The notes under the pieces: generated by a model | Seen by the model: only the letters and a program-made list of their open reading frames with translations | What the model was told of the DNA's origin: nothing | Databases searched by the model: none | In this document: one piece after another, positions 43,745-52,377 of the stretch | Layout: the number at the start of each line of letters is the position of its first letter | Position numbering within the stretch: the first letter of the stretch is position 1 | DNA from: a virus | Reading direction: 5' to 3' (one strand) | DNA: 64,000 nucleotides | Virus record (IMG/VR): IMGVR_UViG_3300021440_000013 | Location: 1-64,000 of that record | Translations under genes and position numbers: made by a program

Positions 43745-46594
43745 TTAACCAAAGGGGCTGTTATTTGACATTTCATCAGAAGGCGATTCCGTTGAACCTT
43801 CCTCTTTAGCTTCAGCGCCTTGAGGCGCAGCTTCTCCCGCACCGAGTTCTTCATCAGCGCTCTCAAAGGGATTACCACCCCCCATCTCGTCGGATCCCTC
43901 TTCGCCCCCAAACGCGCCACCGTCAGAAAACTCTTCTGAACCCCCTTCTTCACCGGAATCCGAACCACCTGAACTTCCGCCTCCGCTGGGCTCAGCACCG
44001 ATGGCTGCAAGATCCTTATCCGACGCAGCTTTAGCAGCCTGCATCTTCTTTAGGAAGCCTGCGATATTGAGCATCACATTCTTGTTGTAAGAAGTGACGG
44101 TGGTGAGAAGATCCGCCATGGGCTTACCGTCCTCGGCGATGTCGGTAATATCGAACGCTTCAGGCGTGTAGTTATTCTCCGCCATCCACTTACGCATGAG
44201 CGCTGCTTTCCACGCCGTTTTGATGGTATCGGCATACTGGCTTGACTGACCCGCCAGATCGCTCGGCAACACATCGGCACTAAAGATGTACTGGAGCGAT
44301 TTATCCAGCGCCTCTTCATACTGCTCAAGCGCGGCTTTTTGCGAAGCGTTACGGGTACTCTCAGGCTTAGGTAGATCCACCTCTAACGAGTCGATAAAGA
44401 CCTCCAGCACGTAGCCAATAAAACCATTTGGATTAGCTGCCAAGAATTCACGCTCTTCGTCTCCTAGGACACTTTCAATCTCGCCCTTATTTTCAAGGAT
44501 GATCTTCATAAGCCCCTTCAGGATTTCTTGGTCATGCTTGATGAGCTTTTGAACAAAGTCGGTCAAATCCTTCGAGAAGGTGTTTGAGAGCGACGTGATC
44601 CGTCGCGCAAAGAGGATACTGTTTTGCTCGATGGTCGTAGCGAACTCGGCTTTGGCTGCTGAGTCAACCGTTTCAGGTGAAAGACCCAGATGCATATATT
44701 GCTGATAGCGCAGCATCTCATCGAGGTCATCATCTGGCATGGTATGCTGGATGTTCTTTGACTCAAAATTAAACGAGGTCGTAGGCAAGCCTGGGTGGTT
44801 CTCAAAGGCAAATTCAATACCCGCTCTCTGAATCCAGTCGGTCAGATCGACCACGCGGTTAAGCCCGTGTGGGAAATACTGCTGCCGAGCTTTGGCAACC
44901 AAGTGCTTTGCCATCTCGATGGTCTTAACGGGATCACGGTCTCGTTCATCGAGTTTGATCGTTGCTAAGGTTGTCGTTATAGACGACTTAACCTTAGCCA
45001 TGACTTTAGAGAAAAGCACCATCGCGCGAAGGCTGGTGATGTTCGACAAATCGTCGAGGTAGGATTTACCGACACCGTTACGATGAAAGTTAAACGCGAA
45101 GTAGGTGACGTAATCCGCCGGAATATAGATCAAGCGAGTGTATTGACCTGAGAGCGTTCTAGCGAGCATGACGCGATAGATCTCGTTATTACGTCCAATG
45201 GTGAGCTTGCGGCTGTAGACGCCCTTAGAGAGCCTCTCAAGTAGGTCAGCTTCGATGATATTGGCGTAGAGTTCAGAGATATGGTCGATCACGGGCACGA
45301 AGCTGTCGCTGCCTAGATTTCTTTTTGCTTTCTCGGTCAAGAGGCTGGCTGTCGTGGTGTTGGAGCGATCCGATTGAAGGATCGATGACAGACCCCCTCC
45401 GGAGTCATACCCGACCGAGTCCACCGTGACAGGGTTGCCATCCACATCCGACGGAATAAAGTAACCGATGTGTTCTGACGGATTACCGGGAACATGTACA
45501 GGGATGGCCGCCTCAGAAGGAATGGTCATCACTAGAGGACGCCCCACGCTCTTACGCTTAAGGTTAAGGGGTGTCGGAATGCGTACAAAGGGTTTATAGT
45601 CAGCTTTGCCTGACTTATAGACCATACTGCCAATCTCACCGGGTGTGGCTTTACCTTCTTTTTTCTTTTCTCGGAATTCGTAATACGACTCCATGGCCAA
45701 AGCGCCAATCTCACTGAGCGCCGAGGGCGTGAGCCTTTCAATTTGCTGACGAGTGGCCTTTTCAATTAGGCGAGGTAGCTTAAGCGCATGGTAATTATCA
45801 GAGACCTCAATACTCGTTGATAAAAGCTCTTTAAACTTATCGAACTCAACAACCTCGCTCTTGTGTGTAAAGCCGATATGAAGCGCGCCATTATAGGTCT
45901 CTTTAGCGGCACTGCTAAACATCGATTCAAGCGCAAACTTAGCTTTGGATTGGGTGTCGTTGGTGTCACCCAGGAAGCCCAGGTTACGTAACACAAAACG
46001 ATCTTGTCGTTGACTAAAGATATCGGACGAATAGATCGATTCGGTTGAAATGACCTTTGCGGAATTAATGAGTTCGTCGACAGCGGATTCAGGGAGCGTA
46101 AGCCGTACGTGAGAGCCTGTTTTAAAAAGCGCGTCTCTTAAAATGGTCTGTAGGTCATCCTTAAGCTTATATTGCCCATCGACTTCAGCGTGAACATATT
46201 CAACTAACTTCGCTGTAACCTGAGAAGGAAGAACCGACGTAGCGGTTCGGTAGATAAGCTCGTGGCCGACCATATCCTTTGGTGACAGGACCGAGCTGAC
46301 TACAATCTGAACGGCCAGTTCAATGTCGGGAAAGAGTTTGAAGATATTTTCATTATCCTCGACCCTCGACATGACGACTTTCGAGATCTGCTCGATCCCA
46401 GTGCTGATCATCCCGACTTCAGCGTTTTCATCCGTGAGACGAAATGTTCCGCGGTCTCTACCCGGTTTAACGAGCTTACTGATCAGTGCGGCTTGATCGA
46501 GATTTTTGAGGATGGCGCTGGCAGGTTGTGTGGAGCCCGCTTTATTGGCGATCCCTCGAAGTTCAGCGATTACACTCTCATCGGTCTTTGGCAT
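43745..46594 (-). CDS. Portal protein candidate (949 aa)
   Basis: A large protein whose middle (about 400-720) has the plan of T4 gp20-type portal proteins: 'LIYIPADYVTYFAF', then 'GVGKSYLDDLSNITSLRAM' leading into a long helix, then stem-like helices and 'FEFAFENHPGLPTTS'. The last ~80 residues are a Gly/Ser/Glu-rich low-complexity tail. phiKZ-like portals are of similar size (about 870). I choose ATG 46594 (MPKTDES); upstream Met 46642 would overlap the divergent gene. Portal rings form the DNA entry pore at a unique vertex. The call is moderate: gp20-like segments are recognised by eye only. Confidence 0.45.
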   Translation of the reverse strand: MPKTDESVIAELRGIANKAGSTQPASAILKNLDQAALISKLVKPGRDRGTFRLTDENAEVGMISTGIEQISKVVMSRVEDNENIFKLFPDIELAVQIVVSSVLSPKDMVGHELIYRTATSVLPSQVTAKLVEYVHAEVDGQYKLKDDLQTILRDALFKTGSHVRLTLPESAVDELINSAKVISTESIYSSDIFSQRQDRFVLRNLGFLGDTNDTQSKAKFALESMFSSAAKETYNGALHIGFTHKSEVVEFDKFKELLSTSIEVSDNYHALKLPRLIEKATRQQIERLTPSALSEIGALAMESYYEFREKKKEGKATPGEIGSMVYKSGKADYKPFVRIPTPLNLKRKSVGRPLVMTIPSEAAIPVHVPGNPSEHIGYFIPSDVDGNPVTVDSVGYDSGGGLSSILQSDRSNTTTASLLTEKAKRNLGSDSFVPVIDHISELYANIIEADLLERLSKGVYSRKLTIGRNNEIYRVMLARTLSGQYTRLIYIPADYVTYFAFNFHRNGVGKSYLDDLSNITSLRAMVLFSKVMAKVKSSITTTLATIKLDERDRDPVKTIEMAKHLVAKARQQYFPHGLNRVVDLTDWIQRAGIEFAFENHPGLPTTSFNFESKNIQHTMPDDDLDEMLRYQQYMHLGLSPETVDSAAKAEFATTIEQNSILFARRITSLSNTFSKDLTDFVQKLIKHDQEILKGLMKIILENKGEIESVLGDEEREFLAANPNGFIGYVLEVFIDSLEVDLPKPESTRNASQKAALEQYEEALDKSLQYIFSADVLPSDLAGQSSQYADTIKTAWKAALMRKWMAENNYTPEAFDITDIAEDGKPMADLLTTVTSYNKNVMLNIAGFLKKMQAAKAASDKDLAAIGAEPSGGGSSGGSDSGEEGGSEEFSDGGAFGGEEGSDEMGGGNPFESADEELGAGEAAPQGAEAKEEGSTESPSDEMSNNSPFG

Positions 46595-46608
46595 AGGAGT
46601 TCTTTCAA

Positions 46609-48810
46609 ATGGAAAGTATTCAAAACGGCTACCTAGGTGCATACATGGAGAACAACTTACTCCTTGTGCGCACGATGGTAGTCAAACTAAAAGAAGCAGC
46701 GAGTCTTTTTAATGAAGCTGTAGTCACGCGATATGGCATGGATGCCGTAAATACACTCTACCCTAAAACGTGGAAGTATTACATGAACATTGCGGGGCTC
46801 TATCACCCCACTGACACCATGATGGTCGTACCGTCAATGGATACCTTGGAATTGATAGAATTTACAAAAGAAAACCTCGAGATCCATACCGCAACAAAGA
46901 AGGCGTATCAATTTGGTTCACGGCAATACTATTCCCTTGTCACGCAGTATCCGGAGCAGGAGTTTTTGATTAACGGGGTTCTTAACCCGGTTGACATGGA
47001 TCTGGCGATAAAAAGCGAGAACGGCACGATCCTAGGGTATCCTCGAGGTCTCGTCGAAGATAACGAGACCTCGTTGATCAGTGAACTCGAAGGGTTTATA
47101 AAGAGTCAGATTCATCGCTGGTTCAATACTCAGTTCATCATGTCGGACAATTTGTTTTGCAGCGTGTTCTTTACGTCGCTGCATGCGTTTGTTTTACCCA
47201 AGCTGTTAAATTTACGTTTAAAGCGCTGTAAGACCAACGAAGTGCATAGCTTTCATGTACGGATGTACTTGGCAAGCCACTTTGGTTTAGACCGATATCT
47301 GCCCTATCTCACGCAAAAACAAGCCCTTTGGCTATATCGAAATATCCGCTATATTGAACGCAACCCCGGTAAAGCCAAGACGCTCTTTAAACTGATCCAA
47401 GAAATCCTAACGCGGCGTGGAGTTCCGATCGGTGAATACTCGGTCAGGCATCTCGATGCGTTTAATGACGATTACACGCCTAAACAGATCGCACGGATCA
47501 AACTCATCAATAACGATCAAAATACCCTCTCAAGCGACACCCATTCGGTTGAGGCACTTTTTGATAAAGAGCTTAACAAAGCTTCTGGTAACACCGATTA
47601 TCTTGATGCGTTTCGTGAACGCGATCTTGAGAGACTAAGAACTTCGAGCTCAGCGATCACACAGACCAAGGTGCTTCACTCATCGATGGTGGATTACGGC
47701 GGATCGATTCCTGAGCCTTTTGAAATGATCGCGCTGCGTGAATGGTGTCATCTTTCAATGTCGGGGCACTACGAGGTCTCGGTCTCTTTTAAGGATCCCA
47801 AGACCTCAGAGACCCATACGCTCTTTGCCAAAGATGCATTTGCCTACATGCAGTATCTTGCGTTAAATGCGGCGGGATTGACGTTGGAGGTATTTCCCGA
47901 TTACCTTAACATGCAGCAGCGGCGCCATCCAAAACCCACTGTTAGCGAACTGCTTTCTTTGGTTGATTTTAAGAAGCGTGATCTTTTTAAAGTCGCACAG
48001 CGCTTAATCAGTGGCCAGCCTAGTATAGAGGCGTTTTACTCGGTGACAGCCTTTAGAAACTATGTCGAGACCCTCACCGATGAGGCGTACTACCACTGGC
48101 TACTGATCTCTTCAATCGAAGATCATTTTGAGCGTGCGTTAGTTGAAAATATGGTGCGTCGTCTTTATGAGGATGAGCGCATTACGTTTACGTTAAAAAC
48201 CCTTAACGTGGATGAGTGGTTAGCGTCGCTCAATCTACCCCAATACGACAGAACATCGGCCGACGCTGAGAGTCTAGTCCAGTTAATCTTTGAGGCATCA
48301 ACGGGGTACTCGGTCGATTCAGCACGAATGCTTAAGAATATTCAGCGCTCACTGATTGATCTAATGACGGAGCTCTCAAGTTATACGGTTCAATTTACGC
48401 GCGAGATTAATGAAGACCGCATTATTAATGTGGCGTGGCCCGCTGTGCGCTTTGGCAACCAGAGCGCACAACAATCCGATTTTCGCTATGTTGACAACGG
48501 TGTCATTTCTACTTCATCGAGTGGATCTCTGTCATCAAGTTGTCAGATCGGCATCGATACCAGCACCTTACTTGAAACCAAGCCTTCAAATACACGACTC
48601 AGTACCGTCGTGCAAATTGACCCAGCGAGCTCACACGTCTCAAGCATGCGTTTGATTGAGGGTGTCGATCTGGTTGGACCCCCCATCGAAATGCGTATCA
48701 CCTATCCTGGGCAAGACATGGCGTTGGAGATAAAGACACAACTTCCAGGCTATACGACATTTGATCGTCTGCCTGAGTCCGCCCGTTCTCAGTTAAAATC
48801 CATCTACTAA
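46609..48810 (+). CDS. Virion-type structural protein (733 aa)
   Basis: A 733-residue unrecognised protein, divergent from the portal candidate with only 14 nt between start codons. AGGAG lies ~10 nt upstream of ATG 46609. It is mixed helical with no membrane span; the C-terminal 130 residues are Ser/Thr-rich and beta-prone. Co-transcribed with the gene at 48822. Structural assignment is from size and neighbours. Confidence 0.65.
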   Translation: MESIQNGYLGAYMENNLLLVRTMVVKLKEAASLFNEAVVTRYGMDAVNTLYPKTWKYYMNIAGLYHPTDTMMVVPSMDTLELIEFTKENLEIHTATKKAYQFGSRQYYSLVTQYPEQEFLINGVLNPVDMDLAIKSENGTILGYPRGLVEDNETSLISELEGFIKSQIHRWFNTQFIMSDNLFCSVFFTSLHAFVLPKLLNLRLKRCKTNEVHSFHVRMYLASHFGLDRYLPYLTQKQALWLYRNIRYIERNPGKAKTLFKLIQEILTRRGVPIGEYSVRHLDAFNDDYTPKQIARIKLINNDQNTLSSDTHSVEALFDKELNKASGNTDYLDAFRERDLERLRTSSSAITQTKVLHSSMVDYGGSIPEPFEMIALREWCHLSMSGHYEVSVSFKDPKTSETHTLFAKDAFAYMQYLALNAAGLTLEVFPDYLNMQQRRHPKPTVSELLSLVDFKKRDLFKVAQRLISGQPSIEAFYSVTAFRNYVETLTDEAYYHWLLISSIEDHFERALVENMVRRLYEDERITFTLKTLNVDEWLASLNLPQYDRTSADAESLVQLIFEASTGYSVDSARMLKNIQRSLIDLMTELSSYTVQFTREINEDRIINVAWPAVRFGNQSAQQSDFRYVDNGVISTSSSGSLSSSCQIGIDTSTLLETKPSNTRLSTVVQIDPASSHVSSMRLIEGVDLVGPPIEMRITYPGQDMALEIKTQLPGYTTFDRLPESARSQLKSIY

Positions 48811-48821
48811 GGAGTGCTATC

Positions 48822-49679
48822 TTGAGTAATACCAACGTTGTTCGTACCGCCATCGCTTCATTGATGCAAACCGGTCAGTATATTGGCACCAGTGTTCCGA
48901 AGCTCCCTAACTCCACACTCAACCAGAAGCTCGACATCCATCAAGATATCGAGCTGGCTGCGGGTGATGTACCGAGTGTGCGTTATCTGGCCATCGGGAA
49001 CGGCGGCCATGGTTTTATTGTAGGTGCCAACGGTCATGTGAAATGGAAGGCCGTTCATCATAAGGCCCGTCATACCGCGTTGTACAACCAACTGCCTTTT
49101 GTACTGCGGCGCCTAGATGAGGATCTCTCACCGACCGAGCGTTTGCGGTATCGTCTACGTCGTATTGAAACCCACAATGGTGTTCAGTACGCCGCTTATT
49201 ATCTGCGTGTACTCGATATCAGTACGACCGATGTGCTCGCTGAGCTTCGTCACGTGGAAGACGGTGTTACCACGTCGACCCCCTGGACGCCGACACTCGA
49301 GGATCTGAACCCCATGCCGCCGACTCTGGTAGCGGGTGAAGCGGTTACGACCACCGGGGATTATATCGCCTCAACCGCTAAGATCCCTTTCTTGATGTCG
49401 GCTGACGATGTTGCGGAGTTTGTCAATGCCGTCAAGATTATTGAAGGCGACGATGGCTATGCGGTTATTAGTGAGGTGGCCACGGTCTCGGGTGTCGATC
49501 GCTCCGTAGTTGGTAATATTGGTGGTGCAAACCAAGCTTACACCGATGTAATCTACGCCCAAGTTACTTCGTTTATCTCTACGGCCTGGGTGATGGAATA
49601 CCAGACCGACGGCGTCGCCTTGACCATCGACGTGGGTAACGTCGAGGCACTTCTCGATGTGTCCGTAGCAGGTATCTAA
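48822..49679 (+). CDS. Virion-type structural protein (285 aa)
   Basis: A 285-residue beta-rich protein that starts with TTG at 48822, chosen because AAGGAG lies 7 nt upstream. It follows the 733-aa gene by 11 nt and is followed by a terminator. It contains no enzymatic motif; composition (Val/Thr/Gly-rich) suits a tail or neck component. Not identified to family. Confidence 0.65.
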   Translation: MSNTNVVRTAIASLMQTGQYIGTSVPKLPNSTLNQKLDIHQDIELAAGDVPSVRYLAIGNGGHGFIVGANGHVKWKAVHHKARHTALYNQLPFVLRRLDEDLSPTERLRYRLRRIETHNGVQYAAYYLRVLDISTTDVLAELRHVEDGVTTSTPWTPTLEDLNPMPPTLVAGEAVTTTGDYIASTAKIPFLMSADDVAEFVNAVKIIEGDDGYAVISEVATVSGVDRSVVGNIGGANQAYTDVIYAQVTSFISTAWVMEYQTDGVALTIDVGNVEALLDVSVAGI

Positions 49680-49687
49680 AAAGACTA

Positions 49688-49726
49688 GACTATCCATCCG
49701 TCTAAAAACGGTGGATAGTCTTCTTT
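49688..49726 (+). terminator. Terminator after the 285-aa gene
   Basis: A 9-bp outer stem (49688-49696 with 49712-49720) plus a CCG/CGG inner stem, followed by TTCTTT. The GTG at 49711, an apparent upstream start for the resolvase gene, falls inside this hairpin and is therefore unlikely to be used. Confidence 0.75.
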
Positions 49727-49734
49727 ACACGACT

Positions 49735-50307
49735 ATGTTTACGCTACCCAGTCATCAAAAAGCAATGACCCTTTTGGCGATCGATCCGGGTTTAAATAAC
49801 ACGGGTGTCGCTGTTTTTAAGCTCAACCTAGATCCCTTTGAGATTGTGTCGATCAATGCGCTCACGCTTCAAGCACAGCGTTTGATTGATACGAGCGGGC
49901 TGGATGATGAAGACTACGCGGAGCGGGCACATAAACGTTACAGCATGGCGCATGCTTTAAAGTCAATTATCGTTCGAGAAAACCCATCAGCCATTGCGTG
50001 TGAGAGTCCTTTTTTCGATCGAAGAAAACCATCGAGCTTCGCGGTGTTGACAGAAGTGCTCATCACCTATTACGACACGGCGGTTAAGGTAAACCCAGCG
50101 GTCCGTTTCTCCTACGTGGAACCCCTCCTAGTTAAAAAGATTTTAGGCGTGGCAGGTCAAAAAGGCAAGGAGCCCGTTCGAGAATCTATGGAAAAACAAG
50201 ATTTTCTAAGTAAGTTAACGCAGCGTCTAGACGATCTGGATGAACACGCGGTTGACGCCATCGGGGTAGGGATCACGTACATTAAAGTTAAGAGCGGTCT
50301 GGTATGA
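49735..50307 (+). CDS. RuvC-type Holliday junction resolvase
   Basis: A RuvC/RNase H-fold nuclease that would resolve branched DNA before packaging. Visible motifs: LLAIDPGLNNTGVAVF with the first catalytic Asp, AIACESPFF with the catalytic Glu, and LDDLDEHAVDAIGVGI near the C-terminus with the last acidic residues (DEHxxDA). The length (about 180-190 aa) fits the family. The start is uncertain: ATG 49735 or ATG 49765-region (MTLLAIDPG); neither has a strong ribosome-binding site. Its TGA overlaps the ATG of the next small gene (ATGA), so translation is coupled to the lysis-type genes downstream. Confidence 0.75.
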   Translation: MFTLPSHQKAMTLLAIDPGLNNTGVAVFKLNLDPFEIVSINALTLQAQRLIDTSGLDDEDYAERAHKRYSMAHALKSIIVRENPSAIACESPFFDRRKPSSFAVLTEVLITYYDTAVKVNPAVRFSYVEPLLVKKILGVAGQKGKEPVRESMEKQDFLSKLTQRLDDLDEHAVDAIGVGITYIKVKSGLV

Positions 50308-50399
50308 AAGAGTTGGCTTTTCTTTTGGGCGTTATCGCCGCCGCGGGCACTTTTCTCTATTGGTTTGTAGAAAGTGGAACGATCAAGTATCTTAATTAA
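50304..50399 (+). CDS. Small single-span membrane protein (31 aa)
   Basis: A 31-residue frame (MKELAFLLGVIAAAGTFLYW…) that is almost entirely one transmembrane helix with a short polar end. It overlaps the resolvase stop by 4 nt (ATGA), typical of translational coupling, and sits 14 nt before the inner-membrane spanin. A lysis or membrane role is possible from position; too short for family assignment. Confidence 0.55.
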   Translation: MKELAFLLGVIAAAGTFLYWFVESGTIKYLN

Positions 50400-50413
50400 A
50401 GAAAGGGATTAAC

Positions 50414-50884
50414 GTGTTATTTAAAGCAAGTGGTCCGGTGTCGACATCGGGATATATCATCGTTTTTTTACTGATAGCGTTAGCTGGGATGTATGGCTAC
50501 CAGCATTACACCGTAGAGTTAGCGAACTCAAAAGTCACTGAGACCAAAGCGGTTTCACAAGTTGATCTGATCCTGAGGCGTGCACGCGAGGCTGAAAGTA
50601 AACTCGAGACGGCTGAGGATGCGAACACCAACCTTAAGGGTGTCATTGAACTTCGTGATAAACTTGACGAAGTTAAGAGAGAGACGACACAGCTTCAAAA
50701 GATCGAAGTCAAAAAGACTACTGCTCACACCGAAGCCCTTAAAAAGACGCTGCCGATCGTTTCAAAAACAACCTTATCCATAGCAGAAGCGGATAAGGCA
50801 TCACTGATGCGCATTAACGCCATCTGGGATGCATACTGCTATCCAACTCAACCCGGTGTAAACTGTACGGAACAAGAACAATGA
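50414..50884 (+). CDS. Inner-membrane spanin (Rz-like)
   Basis: A 156-residue protein with one N-terminal transmembrane helix (about 13-30) followed by a long charged coiled-coil region that would lie in the periplasm. That is the plan of i-spanins, which link to an outer-membrane lipoprotein and fuse the two membranes in the last step of lysis of Gram-negative hosts. The GTG start at 50414 has AAAGGG 8 nt upstream. The end overlaps the o-spanin gene by 4 nt (ATGA). Two Cys residues near the C-terminus (C-x-x-…-C) could form disulfides. Confidence 0.75.
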   Translation: MLFKASGPVSTSGYIIVFLLIALAGMYGYQHYTVELANSKVTETKAVSQVDLILRRAREAESKLETAEDANTNLKGVIELRDKLDEVKRETTQLQKIEVKKTTAHTEALKKTLPIVSKTTLSIAEADKASLMRINAIWDAYCYPTQPGVNCTEQEQ

Positions 50885-51228
50885 AAACACTTCTTTTGAT
50901 CAGTTTGGTTTTTCTTCTGTCCGCTTGCGCAACGGTCGAACCCCCTAAAGTGTTTATTCAAAAAGAGATCCAGCTTTTTGAACCCAACCCGAGTTTCTTG
51001 GAGCCGTGTATTAAGCCCAAACCGCCCGCGGTTGACACCTTCATGATGGCTTCTGTAAAAGAACGTGAAGACCTTTTAGCGCGTTTAATCCTTGATCAGT
51101 ATAAGTCAATCACTCTGTGTAATATACAGCTCTCGAGTCAGCGTGACCAGCTCCAAAAAGAAAGAGATCTCGTGAAGAAACATAACGAAGACGAAGCGCT
51201 TCGCATGCGAGCCTATAAAGAAAGGTAA
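50881..51228 (+). CDS. Outer-membrane spanin lipoprotein (Rz1-like)
   Basis: A 115-residue lipoprotein: basic N-terminus, hydrophobic stretch, and a lipobox LLSAC with the acylated cysteine at residue 16. The mature part has a Pro-rich segment (…EPCIKPKPPAV…) and a helical, charged C-terminus. Together with the overlapping upstream gene it forms a classical separated-overlapping spanin pair. It supports a Gram-negative host. Confidence 0.75.
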   Translation: MKTLLLISLVFLLSACATVEPPKVFIQKEIQLFEPNPSFLEPCIKPKPPAVDTFMMASVKEREDLLARLILDQYKSITLCNIQLSSQRDQLQKERDLVKKHNEDEALRMRAYKER

Positions 51229-51234
51229 ACCATT

Positions 51235-51873
51235 GTGGCTACGAACGAAACTGAACTGTGTTTTTACGCAAAGGTAACGCGCCCAGAAGGTTATAAAGAA
51301 GCCGCCGATATCGAAGAGCACGAGCAATGGGAATTTAAACCCCTTGTCAAGGTAGATGGTTCGTCGCGCGGTAAGATGCGTGTGCGTAAGACCACGCGTA
51401 ATGGCGCCAGTAAGTTTGAACAGACCATCAAGCTGCCTTCGGGTGAGGGTGGGGCTGCTACTGGGATGACGGAGTTTAACACCGTCATCGATGAAGAAGT
51501 CTTTGAGGCTTGGAAAAAAGCTTTTGGTGAAAAAGGCTACATCAAGACGCGTTATACATTCATCTCAAAGAACGTGGAGCTCGACTACGATGGACGAACA
51601 ATCAAGCTGCCGGAGATTAAATACGAGATCGATGCCTTTTATAATCAAAAGGGACAGCGTGGTAAATGGGTCAAGATCGATATTGAGATCGATCACTTAC
51701 TCGATTATCTCGACGACCAACACCCCGATCTAGGAAAGTTTGGCCTCTCGGTTAAACTCTCGAGTCTGCCACTGGGTCTTGAGGACGCGATCTCAGCCGT
51801 TACGAAGAATGCTGAAGAGTGTTCAGCGATCTCTACGTTCTGGGACACCTTTGCTCACAAGGAGATTTCGTGA
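51235..51873 (+). CDS. CYTH-like domain protein (212 aa)
   Basis: A 212-residue protein resembling CYTH-type triphosphate-tunnel enzymes, which hydrolyse or cyclise triphosphates using alternating acidic and basic residues. Suggestive segments: N-terminal ETELCFYAK (E-x-E-like and K), KMRVRKT (basic strand), IKYEIDAFYNQKG (E-x-D strand) and KWVKIDIEI. The N-terminal E-x-E-x-K signature is not perfect, so it may be a divergent member. GTG start; it follows the o-spanin by 6 nt and overlaps the next gene by 4 nt. Confidence 0.45.
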   Translation: MATNETELCFYAKVTRPEGYKEAADIEEHEQWEFKPLVKVDGSSRGKMRVRKTTRNGASKFEQTIKLPSGEGGAATGMTEFNTVIDEEVFEAWKKAFGEKGYIKTRYTFISKNVELDYDGRTIKLPEIKYEIDAFYNQKGQRGKWVKIDIEIDHLLDYLDDQHPDLGKFGLSVKLSSLPLGLEDAISAVTKNAEECSAISTFWDTFAHKEIS

Positions 51874-52340
51874 GTGAGAAACTGGATCGTAGGAGAACTC
51901 ACCGTTTAACGATCACGCAGGTCTTAGATGAGATGCAGCAGATCGCCGACACGGACTTTCAGGGTGATCTACCCGACAATGCACTGAGTGTATTTAATAC
52001 ACTGAGTGAAGATGATCGAAAAACCTTTTTACGAAGGTCGCTTGAACTACATTGGAAGAACCAGATCGAACTTGCAAAGAACGGCATGCAGGATGTGGTC
52101 GTTGAACACGAAGTGGTGATCGATCCAGTCTCTGTCGAGAAAGAGCGTAAGTCGATCGAAGAGGTTGAAGTCGAAGAGCAGCTTCGACTCAAGACTTGGA
52201 TGAGTAAGGTGACCTTCACACTGGGGCTAGTGGTCTTTGGTGCGATCATTCTGATCACATACTTCTATGGAGGGTCTTCGGCTAACATCACCGATATCCT
52301 TAAGCGTTTGAATGGTGTTGCGGATCTTTTACTTAAATGA
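51870..52340 (+). CDS. Hypothetical membrane protein (156 aa)
   Basis: A 156-residue protein that starts with GTG at 51870, overlapping the previous stop (GTGA) and with AAGGAG 6 nt upstream; the longer frame from 51819 lies inside the preceding gene. The N-terminal 100 residues are charged and helical, then one transmembrane segment (KVTFTLGLVVFGAIILITYF) and a short tail. A terminator follows. Function unknown. Confidence 0.7.
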   Translation: MSEKLDRRRTHRLTITQVLDEMQQIADTDFQGDLPDNALSVFNTLSEDDRKTFLRRSLELHWKNQIELAKNGMQDVVVEHEVVIDPVSVEKERKSIEEVEVEEQLRLKTWMSKVTFTLGLVVFGAIILITYFYGGSSANITDILKRLNGVADLLLK

Positions 52341-52341
52341 C

Positions 52342-52377
52342 ACGAGGAGAGGGCTCTAAGGCCCTCTCCTCGTCTTT
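52342..52377. terminator. Bidirectional terminator
   Basis: A 13-bp perfect stem (52342-52354 with 52361-52373) directly after the (+) stop at 52340 and next to the stop of the convergent (-) fibre gene at 52376. Confidence 0.8.
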
